Origin: Eunapius fragilis
Lineage: Eukaryota > Porifera > Demospongiae > Spongillida > Spongillidae
Direction of reading: 5' to 3'
Assembly (NCBI GenBank): GCA_963681505.1
Contig: OY811980.1
Location: 6,112,359 to 6,176,358, forward strand
Length of the DNA: 64,000 nt
Shown here piece by piece: positions 45,101-60,100 of the stretch. Under the pieces are notes generated by a model, which was given only the letters and a program-made list of their open reading frames with translations, was not told the DNA's origin and made no database searches. Both the position numbers and the translations under genes were made by a program. The first letter of the stretch is position 1. The number at the start of each line of letters is the position of its first letter.

Positions 45101-48100
45101 AATTAATGTATAGGCATCTGGTGTTTAGAACTTATGTGCCTTTGGCCTGGGCAAATCACAGTGGGTGTCTTTAGAAACATTCTCAGGTTTGCCTTTGCTG
45201 ATTGTAACGAGCTTTTCAGGAAAAATAACTACATTCATTTAGAAACTGTAGAAACTGTTAAGCATCACTCTCAATCAGCGGGGTAGAGTAATGGATTTGG
45301 AATTCAAGAAGTACTACCAAGATGGCTTGCATGGTTCCTCCCCTTTGTCACTGTTGTCCCTCAGTTGACGATTCCAACCACCAAAAATTCAAACACTTAT
45401 ATTGTCTATTTGCTTCGGAAAGTGTGCACACGCGTGCATGCTTTACCTTATTTACAATTCGAATCATTATTACCCCACATTAAACTCAGTGGCTGTAAAA
45501 TTGATGTATATTATTCCCCAGTGATGCACTGATGTGTAGTAGAATTCTGGTCCTGAAATATACTGCTTAATCTATGATAATGGAGCAGCTTCAGTTACTG
45601 CTTTATTACAAAAATTTTGTCACTAAAAGGCACATGTCAAAGTTAGTGGACTGCAAATGAAAGTGGGTAGTAAGTTCATACATAAGTTTTACTATTCCAA
45701 TGCAATGTAAGGAAATTCCATGTATTTCACTAGCAGTGTCTCGGGCCTGGCTTTTTAAATTGTGTACAGGTGTGCACACTGTAAAATGCACCACACCCAT
45801 AATGCATTTTGTGTACTTGAAATATGTTCCTGATAGAGGACAGTACGTTCTATTACTTGTATATGAAATCAATTTAATCAGTTCTTTTTTATTTTTTCTG
45901 TTGAGTTTGAAAATACAGTGTGTACACTTGTGCACACTTTAATACTGCACATGGCAGCATGGTTACAGACCTTAATTGTTACTATTTGCTCAAGCATTGA
46001 ATGGCATAACATGTACATAAGATAGCCCTTGAAGATGCAGTATTCCACCATTGAAACACTGAATGAGCTAGCTGGCCTTTCGTTGTCATCAAACAGCAAA
46101 TACTTACCCACATACACATGTACAAGACAGAAAGAACTGCTTGCTCTGTCCTCTCAATGGCTCCTATTTATGGCCTGCCATGTTCTATAGCTTGTATACC
46201 TGTTTGCAGTCCCTGGCTGACTGCCCTGCCACGTTCTACAGCTTGTGAACCAATGTGCACTACACTACTTTATGCCCTGCCAAGTCCTCTAGTATTTTAA
46301 TCTGCTTGCAGTCCCCACAGCTTGTGAACCTGTTTGCAGTTCCTTTAACTGACTGCCCTGCCACGTCCTAGAGTTTTTTTAAATCTGTTTGCAGCCCCTA
46401 GCTGACTGTCGCCCCGCGTTCGTGAGTCAGAGCTGCGTTGTTAGCACCAACAGTGGGCTAATTGATTTCGTTAACACGCCATTTGGTAACCAAGCGCAAG
46501 TGGACACTGGGCGGGTCCTAAGAACTCTGGCCTCTCTCGTTGAACTACAGACTCACAGTACCTCCATATTTGTTTTTAAATGTCACGTGCGTACGAATTT
46601 TTGATTGCTTTTCTGGCCAAAAAAACTATGAGTTTTAAGTGCAGTTTTTTATGTTCTATATTTCCCCACATTCTGCAAAGACCCATCTTTAAAATGATGT
46701 AAAATCTGCTACAGGAATCCAGCAACTGTTAAAGATATGAAGGTGTAAATAAAGTGTGCACACCTGTACACACTGTACGTACAGTATGCACACCTGTGCA
46801 CACGGGCGCAAATAGACAATATATACCAGCATTATCAACTTTTTACCATAATATAAAACACTGGAGCACACTGAAATATTTACTCATTATATACAATGTA
46901 ATTTCTAAAATTGTGATAATTTAAAGGTGAAGAAACAAAAACAAACCTGAGACAGTAGACAAGGACACTTCTACATTTGGAGTTCAGATTGTTATTGAAG
47001 CTCGAAGGGAGTGAAAAGATGTGAGAGTATTTTTTGAGTCATTTTTAAATCAACAATGATCCACACTCTGACCGTCATTTGATATTTTCAACTTGCTTGG
47101 AGCTCAAAATAGGCCAAATTTCCTTTTTATGAATAAAGCTATCTCTAAATTGCTGGAGAAGAACATTAAAAATATTAACATCCAAGCACAGTTTTAATCA
47201 TTTCAAACGTTTTTAGATAGTGTAATGATAGTGAATTTTTAAATTCTCCCCTGATACGTTTAAAAAAAACCAGAAAATAACTTTATCCATCAATCATACA
47301 CCAGATCTTCCTGTGATCGTCAGTGGAGACAGGATGGCCTTTCTGGAACCGCATGAGAAGATATGGAGGGGAGAGTCTGGTAAGTACTTCACCCTCTCTG
47401 AAGTGTGCTCAAAACCAGATACAGTTGCTCCTTTTGATGGAGTGTGTGGTTTCTCACCAAGATTAACTGAATATAGTGGTACAATATTCAGGTTTCCATT
47501 GCGCAGTGTTGCTTCAGATCTATCAGATCAGCTGTATGATTTAGATAAGCTGAAGAAACTGTTTAATGCCTTAAAATGTGAGGGGAAGCACCTGCTTCTA
47601 TTCCTGCGCTCAGTAGACACAGTGGAGGTGTATGAGATAGACTCCCATGGCCAGCAGAGCATGAGATTCAAGACCAGTATTGCCAATAAAGAGCGAGACA
47701 ACATCTATGCAAGGAGAATAAAGTTCTTGCAGGCAGTGCAGCAGGGATATGCAGCCAACAAGTACAGTATCAAGAGGTACATACCTCTTACGTTGGACTT
47801 CACTATCACGGTGGAAGATGAAGTGGTCACAGAGCACCACTGCATAGTGGTTAGCCAGGTAGGATCTAGCAATCAAGGAGTCCTCCAGCGTGCATCTAGT
47901 TATCAAATTCTGCCGTGGGTGGGAGCAGCTATGGAGACCGGAGGATCACAGAATGCTGCAGGAAAGGGACGTGTCTTCTGCTTCCTTCCCATGCCAGCAG
48001 AAGCCTCTTCACCCCTCCCCATCCATGTGAATGGGACCTTTGGTCTCAGTGACGACCGTAGGACACTGAAATGGCAGAACAGTGAGAGGCAGAATGACAC

Positions 48101-51100
48101 AGCTGCAGAGTGGAATAAGGTCCTTGTGAGTGAGGTGTTGCCCCCATGTTATGCCCTGCTCATCAGGTATGCCATTGATAGCCTCCAAATGTCTTGTGCA
48201 GAGGTGTACCATATCTGGCCCGATACGGCCATAGTACGGGGCACAGAATGGGAGCCACTCCTCTCTAGCTTGTTCAGAATTCTTACAGCAAATGATAGAA
48301 TTGTGTGGACGGATGTTCCCAAGGACACTGCTAGCTTGGCTCTGACACAAGGTGAGTGGGTTTCCATAGCAAGAGCCACCTTTATCCCAGAGAACCTGAG
48401 TCTATCACAACTGGTGCAGGTGCACAACTCTTTACATCACTGTGGTGTAAAGCTGGCAGAAGCTCCTGCTACAGTGTATAGTGCACTGAAATATATTGGT
48501 TGTCCAGTAAACTACCTGACTCCAACCTTGGCTAAGGAGAAATTAAAAACAAATCATGGCTGCTACCGGAATCTTGACAGTAACAAGAAATATGACCTAC
48601 TCATGTACTGCACTTCAGACAACCAGTACAATACCTTGATAGGCTTGGAGCTACTTCCACTGGCCAATAATACTTTTACTGTTTTTCAGCAAAAGACAAA
48701 CTACAGCCAACCAATCTATGTATGCAACTCAAGCTATCCTAGAGAGCTGTTTCCTAACAGAGATCATCTTATTGTTAGCACTCAAAATGTAAGTGCACTG
48801 AATGAGCTTATCAAAATTGCATCCTCGAATTGGACCCAGGTCCAGGTGATGGATCAGCCCTCAGCTGTCAGGTTGATCAAGCAGTGCTTCCACTCCCAAT
48901 GGCAGCAACAACAGCAGGTCACAATGAGAAGTTCAGACACATCATTTCCAGCTACCTGGTTCACTACCTTCTGGAAATGGGTCCAGACCTACAATTTACA
49001 AGAATTTGCTGGTGAAATGGTAGTTCCCCTTGGCATAGAGCCGACTGCATGTGTGCACAGTTTTGAAGTCACAAGATTATCCTCCAAGTCACCAGTTCTG
49101 TACCTGACATACAATGATGTGTATCATCAACAGGCATGCTTATTGACAGGTCTTCAAAAGCTTCCCCTCAGAATCACAAGCACACAGGCACATCCACACC
49201 TTGTTCACAAACACCTGGACACATATGTGAACAGACTTACTCCAGGAGGCATACTGGATGCCCTGAGTAACAGCTGCAATGAACAGTTCACCCAGTTGCA
49301 TGGAGTTACCTTCACTATGAATGAAGCCTATCAGCTCTGTGTGCTACTGTCTCAACTGACGCAGACACAGCTTACACCACCCAGGTACAAGGTCCTCCTT
49401 AACCTCCCAATATTCTGCACTCTCAACCAACCCTCTGCCCTGTGTAATGTGTTTGCCTCTGCCCAGGCCTCATGGGGTAAGAAGGCCATGGTGCAGCCAC
49501 TGGAGCTGCCCCTCAGTGCTAAGCATCTCCCTGACAGCCTTGTTATCTTCCCACCTTTGCCTCAACAGTTTCCTCTCCTGAGGCTCCTGTCTGACCACGT
49601 GCAGGTTCCCACGGTGATGCAGTTCATTCTGAACACCTTACTTCCAATGATATCACAGGGTGCATACAAGCCTCTATCCAGTATGGATGCCATCATGTCA
49701 GAGATCATCATGCAGCTGCCCTCATGGAAGCGGCACTATCCAAGTGACATTCCAGCCCTCCTGAGGTCTTTGTCTGAGCTGCCCTTCCTACCAGTTGGAG
49801 ACAATACATGCTCACAGAGGCGACGTCCAAAGGATCTGTATGATCCTTCAAATGGTGAACTTATGGCACTCTTCCATGGGGAGCAGGTGTTTCCATGTGC
49901 CCCATTTAATGAACACAGCCATCTTCTCCCCCTCAGGGAGTGTGGACTGATGACTGAAGCTAGCTCTCAAGCTCTGATGAACATCATTGCTTCAATCAGC
50001 CTCCCCTTCTCTGGTGCTCCACAGCCGGTGGACCCTGTAAGGTATAGTAGGGCTAAAGCAGTCCTTGGTTACCTAAGCAGCCATCCTATTCTAAATGGAG
50101 CACAGCTAGCACAAATGGCAAAGTCCAGCAGCTGGCTTCCTATTAATTGCAGCGCTCCAAAGGGATACCCCTCATGCTTACAGTGGAAAGGAAGCATTTA
50201 TAAGTCTCACTTCACCTCCCTTACTACTTCCTTCATACCCAGCACAGAGACATGTGACCTTCCATTGGTTCTGGGGTCACAAGTGTTTGTCATTGATGGC
50301 CTTGTACCTCATAGCATCTCAAGTGCATTCAACACAGTGTCCCTGGGACCACTGGTGGTGGAACACTTCAAGGAGGTCATAGCATACCATGGAGGCATAG
50401 CTGTTACATGTCTGGAGAAGATTGTCCACCTGACCTATCAGTACCTTAGTAAGCAACCAGCACCTAACCTCCTGCTTCAGGGCCTTCCAACATGGGTGTA
50501 CATAAAGGGCAAGTTTGTGAGTCCCCAAGTGGTAGCAGTTGAAGCAAACGGTTCTTTCTCTCAGGACCTTACTCCATATGTGCACATACTTCCTGAGAGC
50601 CTTGCCTCTTATCAGGACCTGTTCACACAGTGTGGAGTTGAAATGTCCCTAACCCACAGGCAGATATGTTCAGTTCTGGAGATGATGCACAGTGGTGGAG
50701 GAAGTGAGGTGAGTCCTGAGAGGGCATGGAACATTGTAGTGAGCATCCTGAACTGGCTGACCAGCAATGGAGAGCAGATGGTCCAGCTTTGTGATGGGGA
50801 GACATTATACGTTCCAATTGAATGTGACTCCAAGGGACCATCACTAGAAAACTTTACAAAGGTCACATACAGTGATAATGAGTTCTTGCGCAACACCTTA
50901 TCTGCTGCAGGAGAAGGTCTGCCACATATCTTCTTGAACCACAGGGTAGCTTCCTTAGCCCACTGCTTGCACCTCTCCCCTCTGAGTGATCACATGAGCA
51001 TAACAGAAGATGCATTTGTTGAGGATGCAGGACAGCATGAGCCACTGACAGTGAGGCTGAAGAACATCCTCAAGGAGTACAAAGATGGACTCACCATCGT

Positions 51101-54100
51101 CAAGGAGATGCTCCAGAATGCAGATGATGCTGGGGCCACAGAGCTCAACGTCTGCTATGATGCCCGTACCCACGCTACTGAACGAAGGACCCTCTTCTTT
51201 CCTGACATGGAGGACAGTCATGGCCCTGCCTTGGTCATACATAACAACTCCATCTTCACTGATGATGATTTCAAGAACATCACAAAGCTAGCTGGTGCCA
51301 CTAAGGAAGGGTCACCCCTCAAGATTGGCAAGTTTGGTGTTGGGTTCTGCTCTGTTTATCACATCACAGATGTGCCTTCCTTCATCAGTCGAGACTACCT
51401 TCATATATTTGACCCAACGCTGAGGTACTTAAAGGGAGCAGTAAAGGACATTACCAAGCCAGGAAAGAAGTTGAACCTCTCTCATCCCATCCTTCGGTCA
51501 TCCAAGCAGCTACAGCCATACCAAGGACTGTTTGGCTTCAGCTCACAGCAGTCCTACAGTGGGACAATGTTCAGACTTCCCTTCAGGTCCTCTCCCAGTG
51601 AGATCAGCAGTACCATGTATAGCAAACACACCATTGATGAAATGGTATCTGACCTGAAGAAGTGCAGCAGTGAGCTAGTCCTCTTTCTTCAACACATCAC
51701 CAAGATCACGTTCAGTCTCATCGAGGCTGACAGCTCTGCACCACGTTGTCTTGTAGAGATACAAAGGACTTCACAGCAATGCAGAGGAAGCAGCCTTGTG
51801 ACAGTAACAACCAGGGAAAATGGAGGGTTGTCTTCATCTAAGGTATGGCTAGTTAGCTTCTCAGAGGAGGATATATCTGGAAAGCGAGGAATAGGGTCAG
51901 TGGCCTGCTTACTAGAGGCATGTGAGGGAAGGTATGAGGTCCAGAGGTGCATTGGAGAGACTTTCTGCTTCTTGCCCTTGTCCAAGAGCACAGGTCTGCC
52001 AGTACATGTCAGTGCCAACTTTGCTGTGTTGACCAACCGCAGAGGCATCTGGGCAGAGGACAGCCACACACCCCACAGCACTACAGAATCACAGTGGAAC
52101 TTGGCTCTGATGGAGTCAGTGGTCCCAAAGGCCTACCATTGCTTGCTGGAGGCTCTGAAGGGATTGGTGCAGGAGGATAAGCTGACTGGCTATGTCTTCC
52201 ATTTCCTGTGGCCTCTAGATAAGGACCTTGAACAGCACCATCCATGGACTACCCTCATAGCTGCCCTGTACAGAAAGATATCATCAGGGCAGCTCATGTA
52301 CTCCTGCAATACCTCACGCTGGCTGACTGTTGGAGACAGCAGGTTCATAGCTCCTTCCATCTTTGCTATCTCATCTGCACATGCAGATACTCCTCCTTGC
52401 ATTGTGGAGGCTATCAAAGCACTTGGCACTCCAGTAGTGGACCTTCCATTGGTATATCGTGCTTACCTAGATCTTAGACAGTCCACCATCACAGAGCAGG
52501 TGTTTGTTACAATCTTCTTTCAAGGCATTGAACTCTTCAATAACATGCAAGAATGCAGGAATGAAGTCTTAGTAACCCTTTTGGAAGTCTTTGCAGTGGA
52601 GATTGGGAGGAACACGCCACGTGAGAAGACATTGTTAAGTGCTCTTGAAGGGAACAAGTGTGTGCCATGCAGTCCATGTGGAGCTACTCTTAAGAAATGT
52701 AGTGAGCTGGTTGATTCGCAGTGTATATTTGCATCCATGTATGATGATAGTGATGGCAAGTTTCCGTGCATAGCAGCATGTGAAAGTGATCTTGCAAGAC
52801 AAGCAATGCTTAAGCTTGGTCTTCATCACAACTCAGTGCCTTGGGAATTTATTATTGAGAGGGCTCAAACCATTGGTTCCTTTTTTAAGGTTGATTCCAA
52901 CAAGGCACTGAAAAGGATTGAATACATACTTCAAAGCATTCACAAGAACATGACTCTTTGTTCTGGAGGGATGGTTCCAGAAGAGGCTAAAACCCTTGCT
53001 TCTGTGTCATTCTTACCAGTGAAACAGAAACCAGATGGATATCCATTGCCTTGGTTAGGAGATAGATGTTCTCGTTTCCACTGTGGAAGAGACCTCGTCA
53101 CATTTGGATCAGACACAAATATGTTCTGTAATGTTGATTTGATTGCGGGCTCTAGTGTTGCCATCTTACAGCAGAGCACCAATGGAGGATTTGTGCCTGC
53201 TGATGTTTGTAACCTTCTCCAAATTAAGACCGCTCCTTCGTGTGCCAATGTTGTTGCACATTTCAAACAGCTGATCACGGCTGTGCTTCAATTAGAATCA
53301 AACACTATACCTTTAGTGAATCAAATCTGTGATGCCATATATAGTTACTTTGAAGTTTCTTTGATATCCAATGTCCAAGCAGAAATATCTGAGATTAGTG
53401 AAATAAGGACTTTATGTTCTGTCTGGACTGGAAGGGAGTTTATACACCCAAATATGGTAGCCAAGAACTGGGCCTGGGATGGACCATACTTGTTCAAAAT
53501 CCCAACCATACTAGACTACAGACAGAAACTTGTAGATTTTCTTCATATCCAATCATCTTTTACAATCAATGATGCTTTAAGAGCTCTAGTCAAGATGGGC
53601 GATGACTTCGGAAATGAACCTGTCAATGTAGAGTGTCAACATATAATAACACACATTGTTCCTCTTCTTCTTGAGGGGGAGATTGACAATATGAGCCAAC
53701 CAGTGATGCTACCAGACCAGGCCTACATCATGTGTGATGCCAGTCAGTTGGCCTTCAATGACACACCTTGGTGTGAAGCTGATGAAGGTACAAGGTTTCT
53801 CCACGATAATATTCCAAGATCCTTAGCCCTGAAGTTGGGAGTAAAGGCTGTTCGAAGCCTGATAGTGGAGAAATATGCATCACTGTTTGAATACAAGGTG
53901 GATGAAGAGGCCTTTGGTCAGAGTGAGCCTCTCACCAGGAGGATCCAGAACATCCTGCAGGACTACCCTAATGATGAGACAGTTCTCAAGGAGCTCCTAC
54001 AGAATGCTGATGATGCCAAAGCTAACAAGATGTACATCATTCTGGACAAAAGGAGTCATGGCAACAAGGTGTTTAATGACAGCTGGAAGGAGCTCCAGGG

Positions 54101-57100
54101 ACCTGCACTGCTTGTCTGGAATAGTTCTGTTTTTAGTCCAAAGGACCTTGAAGGAATCCAGAAGTTAGGATTAGGAGGAAAAAGATCTGATGCTGAGACC
54201 ATAGGACAGTATGGGATTGGGTTTAATGCTGTGTACCATCTAACGGACTGTCCCAGTTTTGTATCCAATGGAGACACAATGTGCATATTTGACCCCCACT
54301 GTAAGTATGCTCCAGGAGCCAATGAGGTAAAGCCTGGGAGGCGATTTGATAGGTTGAAAGATGGGTTCTGGGAGAAGTTTCCTGATTTGAAATCTTCCTA
54401 CCTTCAAGATGGTCTTCACAACTCTCCTCAGGACCTTCAAAATGAACTGAAGGGTGGATCTCTCTTCAGGTTACCCCTAAGGCATACTCGAGACATGGTT
54501 AAAGCCTCTAGGATAGTTCCAGAGCAGCTTAATGGAGCTAGGCCCCCACCACTTGATACTAAAGAGATGCAAAAGTTACTTTTTAAATGGACCCCCTGCA
54601 TAAAGCAATCCATGTTCTTCCTCAACAATATCACAGAGATCAAATTCCTTGTCATTGAGGCAGACAGCCACCATCTAGATGTCATTCACCACTTCACCAC
54701 ACGTGTGGATCAAGCTGATAGGAAACGACTTGGTGAGTTCAAAGAAGCTGTGCATGATTTCACCTCTGGTAGTGAACCTGCAACCGTTACCTACTCCCTG
54801 TATCTCTGTGATACACAAGTGCTGGGAGATGATACAAACAAACAGAGAAAGGAGAAAAAGGTTGAGGAGAAGTGGTTGATACAGCAAGGGATTGGGGACA
54901 TTGAAGAGGAGATGCAAACATGGAGCTTCATCAAACAGATGAAGCCAAGGCATGGCATTGCTGCACCCCTTGAGGCAGCAGAGACCATTGTAGGTCAGGT
55001 GTACTGCTTCCTTCCTCTTCCAATATTGTCTCATCTTCCTGTGCATATTAACGGCCACTTTGCCCTAAATACTGCACGGAGAGACCTATGGAAGTCCACT
55101 GATCCAAAGAGGCCAGGCTCTGATGATCCAAGACATACCTGGAACAAGAACATCATATCTGCCATCACTTCGTCTTATCGCAAGTTTCTATTAGAAGGAC
55201 GACGGTATTTCATCAAACAGGAAGGATACTCAACATATGACCAGGTCTTTGCCGATTTAGCTCGGTATTACAAATTATTTCCTGCCATCAAAGACATTTG
55301 GCAAGATTTGGCAAAAGATGTTTACAAAAAGCTAACAAAACACAATTCAAAGGTTTTAGCTGTCCCAGACCAAGAAAGGCTACACCTGCTTCTCCCTCCT
55401 GATGATGACAACATGACAGAAGGAACAGCTCCAATGCTGTGTGTTAAGTGGCATGCCTTGCACTCTGCCACCCTTCAAGGACAAGCACACTTCTTTAAGG
55501 TAGCTACCAACACCCTATACCACCATTCCAAGCATAAACAGAGTGCTGCCAGGCCAGTAGCCAGCTATGTGCGGGCTCTTGAGCAAACTGCAGCTAGCAC
55601 TGCCATCATGCCTGCCAATGGCCATTCAGGTACTCACCTTTCCAATCAGCCCCCAAGGACTGGGCACCTGTGTCTAGAAGGCCCTGCCCAATCAGGTGTG
55701 CCCTCAATAGCGAATGATAATGATGACAACATTAGGCATATCCTAGAGATGACTGGGATGGTGATCACATGTGCACCTCTCCGCATCAGAGCTCAACTGA
55801 CGACCTGTGGCCTCACTCTGCCCATCACTACGCCACAGGCTGTGCTCAGCTATTACCATCTGTACCATGACCAGGTGTTGTTACACGGTGAGAAGTTCCC
55901 TTGTGATGTTGACGACACAAAGTTTACCACTGTTGCCAATTTCAAGGGTTTTTTGAAATATATTCTTCATGAGGAAAAACATAGTGCTGCATTTGTTGAT
56001 GAGACAGCAGCTAATGGAGATGAGACAACTGATAATGATGGAAATGAGGCAACTGCTAGTGAAGGAGACCAGACAACTGCTAGAGGAGACCAGATAACTG
56101 CTAGAGGAGACCAGACAACTGCTAGTGAAGGAGACCAGACAACTGCTAGAGGGGACCAGTCAACTGCTAGAGGGGACCAGGTAACTTCTAGAGGGGACCA
56201 GACAGTTGCTAGAGGAGACCAGACAACTGCTAATCAAAGAGACAAGTTAAGTGGTTGCAAAAAGGAAATGTCAACTGTTGGTGATAGAGGTGATTCAAAG
56301 CTACCACCATTTCCTGAGGGAATACCCCTTCTTATGACTGCAGATCAAAAAATCAGGAAATTTGACAAAAAGGCTCTTATTTTGAATTCAAAATTCTCTC
56401 ACATTTTTCCTACTAGTCTTGATAGATTCCTTCACCCAGACCTTGTCCCTCTGAACATGGTGTCCCACTACTTCCTTACTGCTGCAAGTGACACAATTGA
56501 TGCTTATTACAAACAGAACTTGCATGCCATGATGTGCCAGATATTACCAGATGAACTGTTGGATGTGCAGGCCGAAGATAGCCTGCTGGATGAAGATATT
56601 TTAAAATCTCTGTGGAAATGCTTTACAATGGATGCTGTGTTCATGTCATGCCTAGATATCATCGTCCAGACTTGGGCCGTGCTTCCTTCTGCATCAAATG
56701 GACTGTTCTCCATCAGGTCTCCAGTACTACCAATAGTTGAGCCTTCAAAACAATCACCACAATATGATAACATTAGAGATATTGTTGACATCCTTCACTC
56801 ACTTGGGATGCCATTTCTCAAGCAGTGGATACCTCCCAAGGCTAATATGTATTGCCCTCAAATTGAACAGCACAGTAAGGTGCTCCTCAATCTTGTCAAC
56901 CTCCACAAAAGGTCACTAATCAATGCTTCCAGTGCTGATATCAAAATTATAGTAAAATATTTTCAAAATATTAAATTTCAGGAAGAGCCAGAATGTGCTG
57001 GCCTTGTAAGGCAGCTGCCACTTTTCCAAGATATTTTTGGTAATTTGACTGATCTCAGTGCCAAAGCAGCATATGTTATTTCTAATAATGTTGAACTGTG

Positions 57101-60100
57101 TTTGGAAGGTGTGGAGGAGTGCTTAAAGAAGAGTGGGGCAGTATTGCTTGATCCAGCTGGGGAGTGGAAGGTGCTCAACCCAGCCAATATAAATGTCACT
57201 GTAATAGAAAATGAAGAGTTATACACCAAGTGTATATTCAACAACTTTGGCTCTCTTAATGAAGACCAGCGCTACAAACACCTAAAGCACATCAGAGACC
57301 ATGTTTATAAAAAAAGCTGTGCAGTAGTTAAGACCTTTGCTCCTGATCATGATTGTTACCAGAAGGCCCAGAGTTTCGTGAACTCCTTGAAGACACTTAG
57401 GTGCTTAGGTCCAGATAATTCTCTCAAACCTGTTAGTGACTTCTGTGACCACAGACATAGAATTTTTCACATTTGCAAAGAAAAGTACAACTTTCTTCCA
57501 GATATATTTAATAGCCCGTGTGATGAGGAAATGAAGTGGCTTGAGTTTTTTCTTGAACTTGGGCTGAAAAAAGCCATATTAGAACAAGACTTTGTGCAGT
57601 TAGTTAAGGCAGTCGCTAGTGGTCAATGTGACATCCCAATTGAGGAAGCTTCCTCTTTACTTGTGAATAGATTACTTGACCCTGTTGCACAATTCAATGA
57701 TGGATGTCTCCACAAAGTCTCTGGCATGCCATTTGTGCCTGTGAAGAAGCTAGAGCATCTCACGTGGATTGCTCCAGCATGTGCTGCACCTCACCGTCTT
57801 CAGAAGGGCCAGGAGACCATTGACATGGCAGCTTTGAGAGGATCATACAGTGGTAGAGCAGAAGGACTTGTCTGGACCATAATGCCAGTCATCTCACTGC
57901 CGTATTTTTTTTCAACACATGTTTTAGAAAAGGCTCTTGGTTTTATCATGAAGCCCAGCTTTGAAGATGTGTTGAAAAATATTGTTCAGGTTTCCAAGGG
58001 TCCTTTGTCAAACAGAGCTCTCTTTGACCAGGCGTCTCAGGAGACTGTTATTTCCAAGGATGGTACTGATCTGGTTACTGTGATATCATCAATATTTGAA
58101 TTCTTAAAATCTGTCAATGATGATGAACACCCTAGACTACTCAAGGTCCTTCACACGTTGCCCTGCATTCCTGTCCATGCTCAGGTGCCCAATTCATGGG
58201 TACTGGTAGAGCCATCACAAGTGGTTGCCCGTGATGAGGCTAGCAGGTACTACCCATTCCTACATTGCCTTCCACACAGCCTGCATGTGCACTTAGACAC
58301 AATTCTTCAAAAGATTGGTGTTAAAAAGTCCATTGAACCAGTACATATGAGGATTGTCTTAGAAATGGCACACAAGCAATCAGACCAGCTGCACCTGGAC
58401 ATTAACACACTACGAACTGTGCACAAATCATTGAAGACCTTGTACACTCTGCTAAAGAAGTTGAAAGGCAATAATGTTCCTAATTTGTCTCCTCTCTACC
58501 TCCCAGACCAGAGTGGTAAGCTGTGTCCATCCACATCTCTGGTCTACTGTGACAATGTGCAGTACTCACACAAGGTTCTGGAGTTTTCCAGTGCAGGGCT
58601 GTCCATGTTCCTCCTGCCACCTCAGCTGGGTGTCCAGGAGGAGGAGTTCTGCAGTCTCCTTCCAGAGGCAGTGAGGCCACAGTGCATATCAAGATGCATC
58701 ACTAAGGTAAGACACATGGAGCTCCTCCCGGTGGCCACACCCCTTGTGGACCAGCTCCAGCAGACACTAAAAATGCCCGAGGTGATCAAAGCCATTGTAA
58801 AGATCATTGAGCACCTAACAGGAGGTGGTGACATCATCATGGGGATCCATAGTGATCTTACATGTATCTTATCCAGCATTCAAGTGTCCTGTGTTCATGA
58901 TCTGAGCAATTCCATCTCTATAACCCACCCGGCTTGCAGCATTGGAACGATCAAATTAAAATATGAGTTAGCAGATGAGTCAGGTAAATGCCATCTGTAC
59001 ATTGATTCGTCCAGGCAGTCTCCAGTATCCTGCAAATTGGTATGTGATGCAATGAGTGACCTGGTTGTGAAACGTCTAGAGTCATTCTCAAGGCACCAAA
59101 CCTACGACGTCTTGCTTCGACTTAAGGAGTACATCTCCACACTGCTCATGGTCCAGAGATTGGAGGACATTCAAGAGGTTCTCCAAACGCTCAACCTCAG
59201 GCTGGACTCAAGGGAGATCTCCTATCACGACCTGGAACCAAAGCTGGGTGACCCAATCCCTCCCATGTGGCACCACAGGCTGGATCAAGCACTAGGCAAC
59301 ATCTTCAGGCCTCAGGAATGGGTTGGATATGAAACCGAAGATGAAACTATTGTATTTGCTCAGGTAGTCCATCGGGTTGAACCAAGTGATGACACATCTG
59401 ATAAACTGAATATCAAATACAGAGTCTACATTACTGATGATGATATCATAGGAGTCATAGTGAGTTCACTTTCACTATACAAGTTCCTTCGAGGGTCTAG
59501 TCGCCCTGATGTAAGTTCGAATGCCATAGGGCAAGTTCTCGTGGCATCGGTTCAACCCAACGTTCCAAGGGTTGATGTGACAGCACACGAAGCTATGCTA
59601 CAGCTCAACAGGGAGCTGAAGGAGATCTGGAAGCTTTCTGAAAATGAGAGGAAAAGAGCTTTCAAGCGCTATTATCTTGAGTGGCACCCTGATAAAAATC
59701 CTACCAGAGTGCAACTGGCCGAGGAAGTGTACAAATATCTACGGCAACAGATCAGTAGACTGGAAAAGGGATTACCCCTACAAGACCCACCCACACAACC
59801 TGCAGAGCAACCTGTGCAATGCAATGATCCCAGAGAATCACCGTCCCCAAAATGGCAGCCATATTTCACAGAATGGGACAAAACGGCTCACAGCCATCAA
59901 CAGTCTCAGAGAAGTGAAGAGCAGAACAGTTCAAAGCCAGGGGCCAGTTCCTCTGCCCACCATTCCCCACCAGAGTGGCAACCCGATGCTGACCCCACTC
60001 AAGGGAAACTCTGGATCAGCCAAGCAGATTCAGACTGGGAGGCTGTGTGTGTACTCCTTGGTCAGGCCTCGACCAACCCGGCCATCCCCTGTCACGTGTG